Assembly (NCBI GenBank): GCA_001953115.1 | Contig: LSSL01004769.1 | Span: forward strand, 1-49,554 | Reading direction: 5' to 3' | Origin: Smittium mucronatum | Taxonomy: Eukaryota > Kickxellomycota > Harpellomycetes > Harpellales > Legeriomycetaceae | Length of the DNA: 49,554 nt | Shown: piece after piece, positions 23,501 to 38,022 of the stretch | How the letters are laid out: every line of letters begins with the position of its first letter | Numbering within the stretch: position 1 is the stretch's first letter | Notes under the pieces: model-generated | What the model saw: only the letters and a program-made list of their open reading frames with translations | Told to the model about the DNA's origin: nothing | Databases searched by the model: none | Translations under genes and position numbers: made by a program

Positions 23501-26500
23501 TTCGAACTTACACTACTTTTAAATTGTCTATTTACCTAAATTCTTAAATATAAGTATATTTACTGATTAATTCACAGTTCCCAGCAAAAAGTCAATAAAT
23601 ATATGATATTCAAAAGAATTTCATAACTAAGTATATAATAAAGTAACAATTAAAGGGAAAATAAAAGTTAGAGATAATATCCAAGTGATTTTATACTTGA
23701 ATATTGTTAAAATATTTCGAGTGACTTATAATTTTTGAGGCTTTTTTCAACATGCACTTATTCTTTTATTTTCAATATATCACTTTTTATATTCGATTAA
23801 TATCTAAATAAATAATAATTTATTGTAATTTATTTCTTATTTAACTATGAAGATATAAATTTTGAGTATTAATTTTAAATTTTTTTTGATAATTTTATAA
23901 ATTAATAAAACCAGAAATTTACTGAATATTTTATAAGTATTTAAAGCACATTATTTAATGTATTTTAAGCTAAAGCAAGTTTTAGATTCTGTGTAAAATT
24001 ATTATACAGTAGAAAACTGATGTGCTTTAGTATTTATAACAGCTTTTATTATAAACATATATTTAAAATATCCAATAAAATATTTTGGATTTATTAATTC
24101 ATAATTATGTAAAATAATATAAATAGAGCTTAAATTAAAATTATTTTAAAAAAAATCGAAAATAAACTATGTTTATAATGCTTATTTTTTTATGGTATTA
24201 TTTTTTCTTCCTTTTTTTTCTTAGATTCTAATATCTTATGATCGATTAATAAGAATTCTTAATTTTTTTGAGTTGAGATATTCATACGAATATTTCTGTG
24301 CCTTAACAGTCCTGTAAACGAAAATAATATATACATTTTAGCTAAGTAAATGCCCTTTTGAGTTTAATTAAAAAAAAAAATTCGTTAATTTAACATCCGA
24401 TTAAATCTTCGTAAATTCTCATTTTTAAGAGCTTACAGAAACATATTTCGGAAAAAAAAAGTTTTTAAAGTATAGTAATAACTGGTGAGAAACGTTTTAA
24501 AAAATTTTTTTGCAGTGATATTCATTTTCTAATACTCTTTTTAGAACTATATTTTGAAATTAAAGTGTTAAACTTTGTCTTTATTTATCTTCCATCATGA
24601 ATTTTTTTTTTTAATACTAAAATGTAGCCGTTTTTCAATTCTAAACAGCTGAATTCTATGGTTAAATTAGACTTTATAAGCGCGTTTTATGTGCTCATAA
24701 AAAAGAGAATATAGTAATAATTCCAGTTTCTGTAAGTACGGAAATAATTTATTTAAATTAATTTGTAACATTTCCAAGTCAAGGAGACCAGCTTCGACAT
24801 ATTTTAAGCCGACTTCAAACTTACTCAAATTATTCCTCATCACAACATAATTGAATCAAAAATAGGCCCATTTTGTTTGTTTTTTAAAAGAAATAATGCG
24901 TTTTTTCTTCGTTTTAGTCATAAATCTTATGTAAAATCCTAGAAATTGGCTTTAAGAGGACTTAGAAAGGATTTCTTAATCCTAAAAAAATTCTTGGAAC
25001 AGAGTTAGCAACCAATTTCCCTAAATTGAAAAATACTGAATTTTTTGGACCTCTTCATTTATATTTTAATTTATCTAAAAAAAGGTTGCCTTTTTTTAGT
25101 ATTATATACTTCCAACCAATATCCGAATGGATTTTTTTTCTGCATCCTCGCCTCAGAAAAAAAAAATATTATCCAAGATCTTTGAGTATATATTTCATAT
25201 GTATGGATATTGTGCACTTCACCAAAGACTTTGATTTTTTTGATTCTTGATATTAATAATAACATTTTTTTTGGTTTTTTATTTCCTGTCCAAAAATAAA
25301 AAAGGATTCAATATGCTCTAAAGTTTTATCATTTACGAGATCACGGGTTAATCCCGAAACTGATATCTTTTTAAGACATTCTTTTCATTTATAATAACAT
25401 ATATAAGATTAAATGTTATTATTCGATCAAATAACTTTTTTTTTGCATTTTTTTTAAGTTTTTTTTGTTTTATTGAGGTACATTCAAGAACAAAATCAGA
25501 TTTTTGATAAACATATTCAGTATTTTTAAAGCGATATAATTATTTAAAACCCCAAAATTCAACAAATTTATGGTATGATTTTATTTCCATTCTAACATCG
25601 CATTTTTTTTTCAGAATTTGATATAAAGTAAAAATTCAATACTTTATTCACCCTTAGTATTTACGTATTTTTCAGAGAAAAAAATTATTTATCATTTCTG
25701 CTTATCGATTTAATAACTTCTGCTTCTCTCCAATAAAAAAATTATTCTTTTTTTGTTGACTTAAATTTACCTTATTTAATTAAAAAAAAGTGTAATAACT
25801 TTTGAGATTACAAAATGAGGCTTTCTTTATATAAACTTTTTAGTAAGCATATATATACAAAACATCCAATATATAAATCATGAAAATATATATTATTTAC
25901 TACACACTCTTGTGTGCTAAAAAAATGATGTGATATAAATTTAGATTAATGGTCAGTTTTTTTCCTTGAACCAGTTTCCTCGAGATATGGAGCTGCTAGT
26001 GCTGCAGAAAATATATGGGGGAATTTTTTTTTAATTTTAATTTTAATTAAATTTATAATAAATTTCCCGTAAAATAAAAATAGCGAGTTGTGTTTTAAAA
26101 TAAAATATTGATTTTATTTGCTAAATTTGAAAAATTATACAATAAACTTTATCTAATTAATATTTCTTGATCCAGAACTGATTATCTCGAAAAAAAACCG
26201 AACTTATAGCTATAATAACATTTTAAATATTTCTTTTAATAACTTTAAATCAGCTGTAAGATTTTTCTAAAAATCACCAATTTTTTAAAGTAAATACCAG
26301 GCTTTTGTTTTACAACAATTGAAGACTCTAATTATCATCCAATATATTAATTAAATTATTTTTATTTAACATTTTTATTTTATTATCCAATTACATAATA
26401 ATATTTATATAACTCAAAGTAAATCTTAATTATTTTATCTTTTTCGTTAAGAGCTGACATTTCGATGATTTTTTTCTTTTGAGATTTACTGATAAATAAT

Positions 26501-29500
26501 AATATAATAATATCTAAGGTAAAAAATATTAACAAATCATATCTCGGATCACAGGGGCCTTTATTAGGGAATAATCAATTAATCATTTTTATCAAAAAAA
26601 AATTAATGATAAATCGAATAAATTATGAAACACATTATCTGCTGTTTGAAAACTTTGCAAACACTTGGTTGGTTGTTGTTTTAGATAACTATTTGTAAAA
26701 AAAATTATCCTATAAATTTATGCAAGAATATTTATCTATTGGTCAATAAACTATTTTACTTATTTTATTTTTTTTCGCATTTTGTAATTAGTAAAAAAAA
26801 ACTTATTGGATAAAAAATATTAAATAATTTGTTTAACTGATTTTATAAATCGAGAATTTGATTTATAGAATAAATAAATGATGTTTATATTTATTAATCG
26901 GTTTTAAAAGATCAACTAATCTTCAATTGGAGAATAAAAAATCAATTAATTAATCTAAACATGCCTTTGCTTCAATAAAATTTCATTTTTCCGGGTTATT
27001 TTTATAATCTCTCTAATCCTTTGCTGAACTGTTAACAGAATGTCGAAATTTCATTATTTAATTTCAAAAAATATCGAATATTTTCTGAAGAGGAATGTGA
27101 AAAATTCTATTTACAAATATTATAATTCACAAAATATATTTGATTAATTTTATTTTAATCTCTTTTTTTAAAAAAGATATTTATCAAATGATAGTAAATC
27201 ATAGTCGACTAATTTTTTATAAAAAAAACAAAAAGTGATTGAAAGTAGACATATTAATAACAACATGTCTAATTTTTTTTATCTATTAGTCTATATCGAC
27301 TAATTTAAAAATACAAAATCTCCAAATAATAGCTGGAATATAATTCTAATACCATTTTGTGATACGAGAATGGGATTTTTTTTCATTTTTAAGTATAGTT
27401 TTTTCGAGCCAAAAGTCAATAAAATCTACAAATTTTCTACTTTCTTGTAAATTATTCCATCTACCTTTTATAATAATAAATAATTTAGCGCTTAGATAAA
27501 AAAATTATTTAAATTGATTGTTAAATATATGCTAAACGGACTAGATTTTTTGATAACTACTCTGCTACGATTTTAAAACGCTCTAATAATCAACCTGTAC
27601 ACCATATATCCAGAAATTTATAATTTACAATAAATTATTTCTATAATTTTAATGAAAATTCGTTATTTTTTATCGAATATTTAATCGATTAAAACTACAA
27701 AATTTACCAAATCAATCCAAAATCATTTTTTTGGGATTAAAACGCTAAATAAAGTATATAAAAGTCAAAAATTTTGTAATTTTTTAAGTATAATAAATTT
27801 ATTTATTTCAAATATTAAATTAAAATTATAAGACTTTACAAAATCTATCGAAAATCTTAGATATCTTAATAAATATTGAGTAATAATGCACAAAGAAAAT
27901 TAAATAGAAAATCATTCCATTCAACCTAAAATTTTCATAATATTAAAACTATGAAATTTAAAAAGAGTTCTTATTTATGCTTATCATCACTCGATAGCAC
28001 TATCATGTTTTTTTTTATATAGATTAAATCTGAATAAATTTGACTATAAAAAATATCAAAAATATCAAACTGTTTTCGAATTTTAATTAAGATAGGGTTT
28101 GTATTTAATTTAAAGTTAAATATATAACAGTTTTTAAAAGTATGGATTTTTTTTTGACTTTTTTTGGGCACCCTTTATTTTTATAGTTCTAAATAGGTAT
28201 GATAAATATTATTTGGGACTTTTACGTAAGATTGGATGATTTTTATAGGTGCATGGATTTTTTGAGTCTCAAAAAACTAACACAATTGAAAATTTCAAAC
28301 CTCTGAGTTGATTTCTTTTTTAAAGTAATTTAATGACCTATCCTTAAAGAAAAGCTTCATTGAATAAAAGTTATATATATATGAAAAAAAAACTGAATCC
28401 ATTTATTTAAAATATCCAGTTTTATCTGGCTCTCCAGTGAAATATATTTCATAAACAAAAGCTTCAATTGAATAAAATTTCTTTTTCATGGTTTTATCCA
28501 ATTAATTTTATAACATTTTACAGTATATTTTATAAAGTATTTTGGAATTTCTGATGATTTTTTATCATATCTTCGTGAATTCACATATTTTTTTAACTTT
28601 ATATTCACCGTATTTATCCTTTTAGGTCGTATTGAATCTTTCGGAGCCCTTATTAGTCGACTTATCGGTATGTTATAATATCAAAATAATGCATCACTAT
28701 TATCAAAGTATTATTTTTAATATTTTTTAATAATCTGTCGAATTTTCAAAATGCTTCCATTTTTCTAAAAAATTCACATTTTCTTCTTCAAATAGTTATT
28801 TTAAGTGTAGTTTCTGTATTAATTTAATTTCACAAAAAATTTAATTTTTAAATTAATTTTTGTTTCTACTGAATATATTATACATATATTTAGATAAATG
28901 TTTTCGAAGAAAAATCTTTCCTATTTTTTCTTTATAAATGATTATTATATTGTGTAATCAGACATAAGAAATTCAATTCTCAAATTTAAGCCTTTCCTAT
29001 AAATTTTAACCTGATCGTTTTTAGAGCCCGTGCGTAGTTGATTTTGTTATCATTTAGTACTATTTAAATCACAATAAGCATTAATTTCCGAAAAATATCA
29101 GCAAAACCGAAAAAATTAATTATTCAACCATCTTCTATCGGATTCAAGAGGGAATCAATATGGAATTTTTAAATACTTTTAAATATTTTTTTCTAAGCCA
29201 CCAAGCGTTTGATTAAATTTGTTTTAGATGAATAATCTGCAAGTTACGATGATTCAGATCCCTCTGAATACAAATTACATATAAAAAATCTTCGAAGTAA
29301 TCCTGGGTAATCTTTTTTTACACATTTGTTTGTAAACACTTATTTCTGAGTAAAATTTGCTTATTTTGAAATCATAACAGCGAATTTATATTATATTATA
29401 TTTTGGTTTGGTTTTTTCCCTTTTTATAAAGTTCGATAATTATTATATTTATATCCGCCTTTTTAATATTTAATAGCCTGAAATTATCTGAAATTTATTT

Positions 29501-32500
29501 ACATTTACTAATCCACCATTATAAAGTCTAACTGCTTATAAATTTCCATTCCATAAATTTACACCCTTGTTAAAGTAGTAGCAATAGAAATATTTATATA
29601 TTTTTTAGTTTATCAAAATTTATATCTTCCACCGTATAAATGTAGGGTTATGCTAAGTTATTATAATTAGGAACTATTTCCAATACATGTTAAATTACTT
29701 CGAATTATCTTTTATTTATGCAGAAAGATATACTTATTTATACCAAGAAATTAATAATTTTAATTTTTGAAAAAAATTCGATTTTAAAGTATCAAATACT
29801 TTTTTTTTAATATTTTTATTTATACTAGCGAAACTTTTTGTTGTACTAATAGGTTTGTATTTATTTAATTTAATTTGTTTACAAACATTTTTTAAAAATA
29901 TCAAATTATTTTTTCGATTTTAATTTGCATATTAGTTGGTTTATTTTTATCATAAAATTAAAAATAATATATTCTGATTCAATAAAATATAAATCGATTA
30001 TTTTTATTGGATTAGATTAGTTGTTAGTCGAATTAAAATAATTTTAGAAAAAATAACTATTCAAATTGCATTTTATTTAAAACGAGCCTGAACAAATTGT
30101 TTCAAGAAATTTTTTTTAGATGGGGGGGGTGGAGGTTGATTGGGTTATTGCCGTTATGTATTTTTTAAAATATAGGTATCGTTCAGTTTTCATAAGTTTT
30201 TCATCTTCTCAAATTTAAAAACTCCGCATAACTTTTTTCAACCTTCTACTTGATTTCCGATTTTTTTCATCAAATTAGGAAAAAGTTATTTAAAAAATAA
30301 TATTGAAAATACCAAAATAAAGATACAGAGAAGTTCTAAATATATTTTGGAAAAGAATAAATAAAAATTATAAATTTTCTACAAGCTGAAAATCTCTTCC
30401 AAAATAAAAAAAATTGATGGAATTTTCATAATTTTCTTAGATGGTTTTTGCTCTAAACTCCAAGCTATTAAGAAAAATTGATTTTAGTTCTTCAGGTTCG
30501 ATTAAAAAAGATCTCATTACCAGCTTCCTGAAATAATTTTAAATACGGAATCAATTCTAAAACTTTGAATAAATATTCAGATAAATAAAAAAAATCATAA
30601 ACGACAGCTTATATAAATAAAAATGCTTTGTATCTATTTGATAAGCTTTATGAGGTCTACCCCGAAAATGGAAATGTATTATTCTAAGCTAGTAACTTAT
30701 ATTTTGAAGTTTTCAAGAAAAGAGAAGGCCTGCATAAAATCAAACTTTCTGGTGATACAGCAATCCAGATTATGAATCAGAGATAATTTTTTTTGGAAAA
30801 TAAATAAAATAATAAGCGATAATGGTTATCTTTTATGTAAAATAATTTTTTTGAAGAATATATAAAAATTTATATTCAGCGTTAATTAAACTTGCATTCA
30901 TTGGAAAATATTTCATTGTGGACATATATATCCAAGGGAAAAAACTTCATCAAATATAAAGCCATTCAAAGATAAAATATCAATCCCGCGTATCTTAAAT
31001 TCCACGCGTGACTGCAAGATTAATTATATGGTTATTTACTCTTTAAAAAATAAAAAAGCGTTAATAAAGTTTAGCGAAGATTATCTGCCAATGATATGAT
31101 TCCCATCAAAAAATATGTACACGGGAGTTTTTTTTAAGGCCGGAATTTTATTTCTTGTGTAAATAATCGAATATAACAAAACATAATTTCACAAATCCAG
31201 TAAAAATGAAAAAAAACATTAGCTTTATAGAAAATTTCTACATTATTCCAATGTAGTTTTTATTTATTACCTCTAATCTGAATTATTCAGGGTATTTATA
31301 TAAATTTCTAATGGTATATTTACAAACTGATAAAGTCGTAAAAATTCAAAAAGAAAGTTTCCGTTCACATTTTATAATATTCCATATAAAAAGAAACATT
31401 TTTAATAGTTATTTGAAAGCTGATCTGAAGCATGAGCTATAAAATTATTGCAATCGAAAAAAACATTTAATTCGAATTTTACTTATAATCTGCAATAATT
31501 ATCTACATTACAAGGATTTAAAGTTGCTATTAAAAGATATTGGAGTTTTTTTATTCCTATAAATAATAAATTTTGATAAAAGCAATTAAACAGAGGATAA
31601 TATCTACGTTAAAGGCTCATTATCTTATGAATAAATTCCAAATTCTTAATACTGCTCTAGCAGCTATGAATCAACTGCGCTTGAGTCTTGGGGAAAAAAA
31701 ATTAAAATAAAGGATCCACTATACAAGATATCAGAGACTTGGCATCTAGTGAATGATCTTGTTTAAAAAGATCTTAAAATAAAATAATTTCTTAAATAAA
31801 AGATAATTATTTGGTAGAAATAGAAAATAAGTTACCAAAATTAAAAATCTCTTGATCAGAGATTTGATCATGTTTAGGATGCTCAGAAGTCTCTATGAAT
31901 AAATTGAGTAAGCCCTATTGACAAAAAGTGATTAATAAGGTTCTTTAATTGGAAATATAGACAAAAATAATAATGAAAATTTGGACTCTTATAATAAAAA
32001 ACACGAATATATATAATTTTTACATCAATACACATTCATCAAAGGAGCCGATCTCATAGAAAGGAATATTAATATTATTGAAAAAAAGATGGTATTTAGG
32101 ATATATTTGAGCTATTAATGTCAAAATTACATAAATCCCTTTTCTCATACTAAGAAACTATATTTATAAAATAGAAAAGAAGCCAAATCTCAAGTTTAAA
32201 AAGTTTCAATTTCGAAAAATTATTCGTACTTTATTCATTTGTAACTTTTACTATCTTTAAATCTTCTAATAAATTCTATATTTAAAAAGAGTACTTTAAA
32301 ATTTATTTAAAAGAGTTCAAAATATTCTTATGTTTTTGACACAAAATTGATTGATTTCAATATCGCAAAATTTTTTTTTGTGGATTAAATTCGCACCTTA
32401 ATATAAAAAAAAATTGATAAAATCCAGCGTATATTTATATAGAGCTTTTTTATATCCTAATTTTTTAAAAAATATCAAAAACGGAATAATAAAGTTTTCT

Positions 32501-33276
32501 TCTGTATTTTTGTCAGTTGGAACTTATTCTGAATCTTCAGCTTATTTATATTAATTTTTAGCATCTCAATAAGTATTGGGATTATTTTAGCTATTTAATT
32601 TCTTTATTCCTTAATAATTTATAATCAGGGTATATTTTCTAATAATATATATAACTATAAAAAACAATTTAGGTTTATAAAGGATTAAATATTAAGAGGC
32701 AGGATTGGAACATAATGTGGAAAAAAAAATTCTTTAACCCCACCCCCCACAAGTTTTTTAAAATAATCTTTCAATACTTAATAGATCTTTTATGATTTTT
32801 TAATAAAATTGGAGCGAAAGGGCAAAAAAAATTTTACGCGATTCAATTTAAATGAAAATTGATAAATTTATGCAAAAATGAGGGGAAAAAAATCCTCATA
32901 TTCCACGATTATTTCTCCTTACAAAATCTCATTGAAGCGTTTTTTTTAAAAAAGGCTTTAATTAACATTATTTTTCCTCAACTTACGTGGACCTGTTGTT
33001 TGCGTTTATTTTTTTGAACAATTCGCAAATTTCGGGAGTCAACTCTTCTTTCGTTTTCTTATATATCTTCTATGCAAAAAATCGATTGTTAGAAATAATA
33101 TACTAAGTTTTATCATTAGATTCATAACATTCAAATATTGTAGAAAAAATATTAAGTCAAACCAATCGAACCTTTTAATATATAAGAACAGAAGAGGGGA
33201 AATAATTCTGACCCGAAAGGGCTAAAAAACAACATAAACGTTATTTATAGGGTTCTTCAACATAGTTGAGATGTTA
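14561..33276. other. Very AT-rich gene-free desert
   Basis: About 18.7 kb of extremely AT-rich sequence has stops in all frames. The few open frames of 60-90 codons are low-complexity (K, N, I, F, Y) and often have an equally long frame on the opposite strand, as AT-rich non-coding DNA does. Isolated G/C-rich tracts occur, for example near 30121-30140 and 32740-32750. No gene, RNA gene or bounded element was recognised. Confidence 0.6.
19855..19891. repeat. Short T-rich TTTTTTAG repeat
   Basis: Four imperfect units of the form C-T(6-7)-AG/AGC follow each other. This is low-complexity sequence with no inferred role. Confidence 0.5.
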
Positions 33277-33660
33277 TCCCAATATTTTAAAATTGTTTTC
33301 CAAAATTCAGATATATTTTCCTAACAGTTTGAAACAATTTCCCAAAATCTAGAAATATTTCCCCCTCTCTTTGGAAAATTTTCCCAATGTCAAGACATTT
33401 TCTCTCAATAAAATTAATTTATTTCTCATCCTGCTAAACATCATTTCATAAAAAAATGGAGCCAAATTTTCGGGTAAAATTGCATTTAAAAATTCAAAAA
33501 AACATTATAGAAAATTAATTGGTTTAAACCCTCGAAGAAATGAAAAATGATAAATAAGTTTTGAAACATATTTTCCATTTTGAGTTTTAATAAATCTTTA
33601 TTTGAGAATATATATGTACATATATGTATCTATTGATAGTATTAATGGAATTTGGTAATT
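33277..33660 (+). repeat. Left terminal inverted repeat, 384 bp
   Basis: This is identical to the reverse complement of 34999-35382, with no substitution or indel found in a line-by-line comparison. Similarity stops abruptly after GGTAATT at 33660. Confidence 0.95.
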
Positions 33661-33696
33661 ATATCATAAAAAAAACAAGATACCATTTTCAATTAT

Positions 33697-33720
33697 AAAA
33701 AGTGTTTTTAAACACTTTTT
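33697..33720. other. Perfect 11-bp stem just inside the left inverted repeat
   Basis: AAAAAGTGTTT pairs with AAACACTTTTT across a two-base gap. It could be a hairpin or a transposase-binding palindrome; the function is unknown. Confidence 0.5.
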
Positions 33721-33954
33721 TTAGCGTATTCCGTCTAATATGTATTTTATGTATTGCAAAAATCGTTTAAATTTTTTAAATGTGGCTAAATTAGTACTCT
33801 GAATTTGATAAAAACCATTGAAATGTAAGAATTTAATTCCAAATTACAGGTTGATAATGATTAATTCCAATAACTTAACAGAGACAGTTCAGAAAATAGT
33901 AGTGAATTAGATATTCCAGTTCAAAATTTTAAGGGAAATCGTAAAAAAGCAAAC

Positions 33955-34926
33955 GATTTGAAGAAAGAGATAATAATTGGTTTTATTAATAAATACGAAT
34001 GTTGAATTTCCAATATTAAATATACTCTGAATTAGTAATAAATGTGTCTTAGGTTAATAAACTGTGCAAAAAATATACGGACTGAGTTTTAGATCCTGAA
34101 AATTACATAAATATTCTCGATGCAAAACAAGGAAAAAAAATGAAAATCAAAGATTGATATATTTTTTCTATAATTGTTAAGGAAAACCTCTTTCTGGATT
34201 TAGGTATGCTAAAAAAATCACTTGCAAAAATTAAGTATTAAATTTTCTAAATTCACCTTTCACAGAGAAATTAGAAGCATGATGTACCCAAGAAAAAGAT
34301 TTTTAGAGGTTCCAGAAGAAAGAAATAGTGCTAGAATAATCAATAAAAGACTAGAAATTTTTCTAGAAATTTCTGGTGTATCCAATAACGATTTATTTTA
34401 TTTAGATAAAACTACTATTAATTTTCAATCAAAAAGAAACTATGGGTATTCAGTAATAAATTCAAAAGCCACGATTGCTGTTACTGGGAACAAATATTCG
34501 GGTGTATTAATTTTAGCTGCTATTTCTATAAGTGAAATAATTTTTTAGTAAAAAACAATTCAATAAATATATGTTCAATATTTTTTTAACAAATCAATAG
34601 TTTCCAAAGATTTGGAATATGGAAATGATAGTAATGGACAATGCAAGTATAAAAAAAAGCAAAGGCCACAAAAACATTGATATTCTCATCGGGAAACAGC
34701 GTTAAATATTTGCCATAATATTTTCGTCAGCTCAGCCCAATAGAGGAAGTTTTATCTAAATTTAAAGTTGGATGTAATTTTTTCGAAAACAGGCCTACAA
34801 ATTATCAAATAGTTGAAAAGTATACAACTACAGTATCCGAGTCATTTGAAGAAAAATTTTCAAATAATTTCAGAAAAATGATAAAATGGGTTGATTTAGG
34901 AGTTTCTAAACATAATTTTATTTCAT
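33955..34926 (+). pseudogene. Broken DDE transposase (Tc1/mariner-IS630 superfamily)
   Basis: The longest open piece is 34222-34548, which begins at TTG. It contains YLDKTT, with the first catalytic Asp at 34405-34407, then the GYSVINSKATIAVTGNKYSG block typical of IS630/Tc1 DDE domains. After stops and a frame change comes VMDNASI, with the second Asp at 34637-34639. After a further shift comes QLSPIEEVLSKFK, with the Glu at 34743-34745. The second Asp and Glu are about 34-35 residues apart, fitting DD34E/DD35E elements. The upstream helix-turn-helix region is recognisable only as fragments with TGA, TAG and TAA stops. It cannot make an active transposase. Confidence 0.8.
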
Positions 34927-34998
34927 GAAATATTTAATTTGTGGTTTCACTTATTTTTTTTATAAATTATTCACTATTAAATTATTTTTTTATAAACC

Positions 34999-35382
34999 AA
35001 TTACCAAATTCCATTAATACTATCAATAGATACATATATGTACATATATATTCTCAAATAAAGATTTATTAAAACTCAAAATGGAAAATATGTTTCAAAA
35101 CTTATTTATCATTTTTCATTTCTTCGAGGGTTTAAACCAATTAATTTTCTATAATGTTTTTTTGAATTTTTAAATGCAATTTTACCCGAAAATTTGGCTC
35201 CATTTTTTTATGAAATGATGTTTAGCAGGATGAGAAATAAATTAATTTTATTGAGAGAAAATGTCTTGACATTGGGAAAATTTTCCAAAGAGAGGGGGAA
35301 ATATTTCTAGATTTTGGGAAATTGTTTCAAACTGTTAGGAAAATATATCTGAATTTTGGAAAACAATTTTAAAATATTGGGA
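34999..35382 (-). repeat. Right terminal inverted repeat, 384 bp
   Basis: This is the exact reverse complement of the left repeat. It ends ...ATATTGGGA at 35382. Confidence 0.95.
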
Positions 35383-38022
35383 AATCCTGTAAATTATATC
35401 TCATAATAAAGCCATAATTATAGTGTATGTTCATATTAAAATAAAAGCAAGTTAGATTTATATTAGAAAAACAATTTTTAGAATAGCTTAGTAGCGAATG
35501 AATTTTTTTCAATTCCTCTTCAGGAAAGATTCGACAATTTGTAGAATGATTTCATGAAATTTGAACACTTTGCGAACTATACTCTTTTTTGGAAGGGTAG
35601 GTGCTAGTACTATAATTTGACAGTTTTGCGATGAATCAACAGTATCTGGAATTCAATTATGAATTTATTATATTCTGCTTAAAACTAAATAAAGTTATGA
35701 ATTTTTTGCAATAAATTTAATCAAACTTTTAAATACCTTTTTTGACAGAATTTCATGACATGCACTTAGTTTAAACTATGTAAACAGGCTTCATAGATGA
35801 ATGACATGTAATTTTATTTTATTTTTGGCTTCTAAACGTTGATTATTCTAAAAAAAATTCATCGATTAGTTTAATAAAAGAAAAATAAGGAATGAAATGA
35901 AATACATGCGTAAATATATTTTTTATTTCATTATTGGACCTTTTTCCAATCTGAAGATTTATTTGTATTATTTTATTCAAATTGAAATATTTGTAAAAAA
36001 TAGCATGTAAGGCTCGGAACATTAATACATTTCACTTTGGCATATATTTTTATATAGGAGAAATATTTAGTTTTTTTCATAATTTTCTTGATGGGTGCAC
36101 CGAAAAAGAATTAAATTACTCAATAACATTAATTCCGTATGAATTTAAATTTCATATTGATATAATTATTTTTTTTCATATTAAATTCTATTAATTAATT
36201 GTTTAGTCATATCAAGGAGAAAATAATAAAAGTCTAGGATAGAGGAGGTAAATGGAAACATAAACAGACCAATTTACAACCGAAATCTGGATATAATTTA
36301 CAAGAAAGATGCTCCATAGAATTTTAAGGGATTTTCGGGTAAGCAAAGTCAAAATTATAAAAACATATTATATGGGAGTCTATATTTAATTAATCCTTTT
36401 AAAATCTAACTCTGAACAAGTTCTACATATTTCTATGGCCGATTTTCAACACATTTATATTGATTTTCAGCAAACACCTAGATTACTTTAGTAAATTTAC
36501 AATGGGCGCTGGATTTGATTCGTATAAGGATAAATGAGGCATGGCTTTCTTTTATGTATAGTCTGTTGTCCAACGGAGAGGCCTGTCGCGGTACTTTAAT
36601 AGTTTTTTTTAAAAAAACTATTTTTATTTTGGTTTGCTTTTTTTTTAGTAGGCTTTAGTAAATCTATTGTAATAAAGCCCTGGGTTGGATTTTTAAATAT
36701 ATTCTAATTTTAGAACGCATGAATGTAAGATATGGGAGGAATTTTTAAAGGGTTTTTTAGGCCGAATAATTTTTTTGCCTAATTGATTAGAAGTATATTA
36801 TCGATTTATATCCAGTTTGGTATAGACACATGGGCGTCATGGCACGGTTTACATCTAATTTTAATCTTTTATAATATCAATATAATAAAATTTCTGGCCG
36901 ACCAAAATCTTCCTTGATCAATTAACTAAATAATTCTTATTTTGGTATTTACACTAAATATGCTTAGAAGAAAAATATATCTAAAATAAAACTTGTAATT
37001 CCTAATTCAGAATTTTCTCTCTTTTATAACTTCCATTGGCGTTTGAATTGGGAAATTTGTCAACTAAAAGTGAGTTTCCTCTTTTGTAGATCATCGCAAA
37101 TTCATTATATAAAATTCTAGATGGTACGATCTATTGGGTGAAAATCACCATTTATAATGCTTTGAATAGATCACCAATAGTGAATATGTAATATTTTTGA
37201 AATCGAAGGCGATAACCCATCTAGCCTTCTACAATTCTGTTGGTAGAGTTTGTTTTCTGTTAATATTTTATTAATCGGACTAGTGGTTTTTCCAGCTGCT
37301 GGGTTTTAACCTATTTTTGCAAGAAATAAAATATTTTAGGAATTCCAGAGGTTAACCTTATACGATACTTAAAAGAATGGAAATCCAGAAATCGGTATTG
37401 TCGAAGAACAGAAATCCTTTGTCTATATTTATCTTTTTATTAAGGAGATTTATGCCATTGTGTAAAATAGCTTTTTTTTTTCAAAAAATTTACTTTTCTC
37501 ATATTCAGGACTGGGGTTTTTATTAGATTTTGAAATAATTTTAATTTTCAAAATTTGAAATGATGGGTAATGTATCTTTTTAAAAGGTAGAAATAATAAA
37601 TGAATAAACAATCTGCTTTGTCTCTCCATTTAAAAATTTTCTATTCAATTATGGGGTATGTTTGAATGTTAAAGGTGCTTGAGACATATTCAGTTGCACT
37701 AAAGGAATTACGTGGTTTATGCCAATGATTTTGGAACTTATTGGCAACAAATTTGAGGATTTTAAACTCAGGAAATAATATCAATGTGTTTGGATTCTAT
37801 TGTTTATATTTAACAGCTTCATAACAAGCCGGAAATTTTAATGAGATTTGGAGAGAAATAAGGTTTAATTTAAAACACAAAAGCGAATGATGAGAGGGGA
37901 TTTCTTTAGTTTTTGAATTGGGAATGTGGGGAGTTTTTAAAAGAAAAAGCATAATATTCGATACCAAATGATTAGACTTTGAACCTTCCTCTGCAATAAT
38001 AAATTTTTATCTATTTGTAAGA
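35383..38022. other. AT-rich intergenic stretch
   Basis: No gene was recognised. A perfect palindromic T/A hairpin (AATAGTTTTTTT with its complement) lies at about 36598-36624. Composition becomes slightly less AT-rich towards the right. Confidence 0.5.

Larger units (their letters stand above)
33277..35382 (+). mobile_element. Tc1/mariner-IS630-like DNA transposon with long inverted repeats
   Basis: The element is 2106 bp, bounded by terminal inverted repeats of 384 bp (33277-33660 and 34999-35382) that are identical at every position when read in opposite sense. It starts TCCCAATATTTT. The flanks are TA on the left (33275-33276) and AA on the right, so a TA duplication with one mutation is possible but not proven. 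The interior holds a broken DDE transposase. Class is inferred from the transposase motifs. Confidence 0.9.

Noticed and set aside
25336..25360. T-arm-like CGGGTTAATCCCG as a tRNA gene
   Set aside because: The loop is too short and no acceptor, D or anticodon arms can be placed.
14561..33276. ORFs of 60-89 codons in the desert (for example near 17675, 19071, 21876, 25026, 27971)
   Set aside because: Amino acid use reflects base composition. Several have equally long frames on the other strand, and none carries a domain motif.
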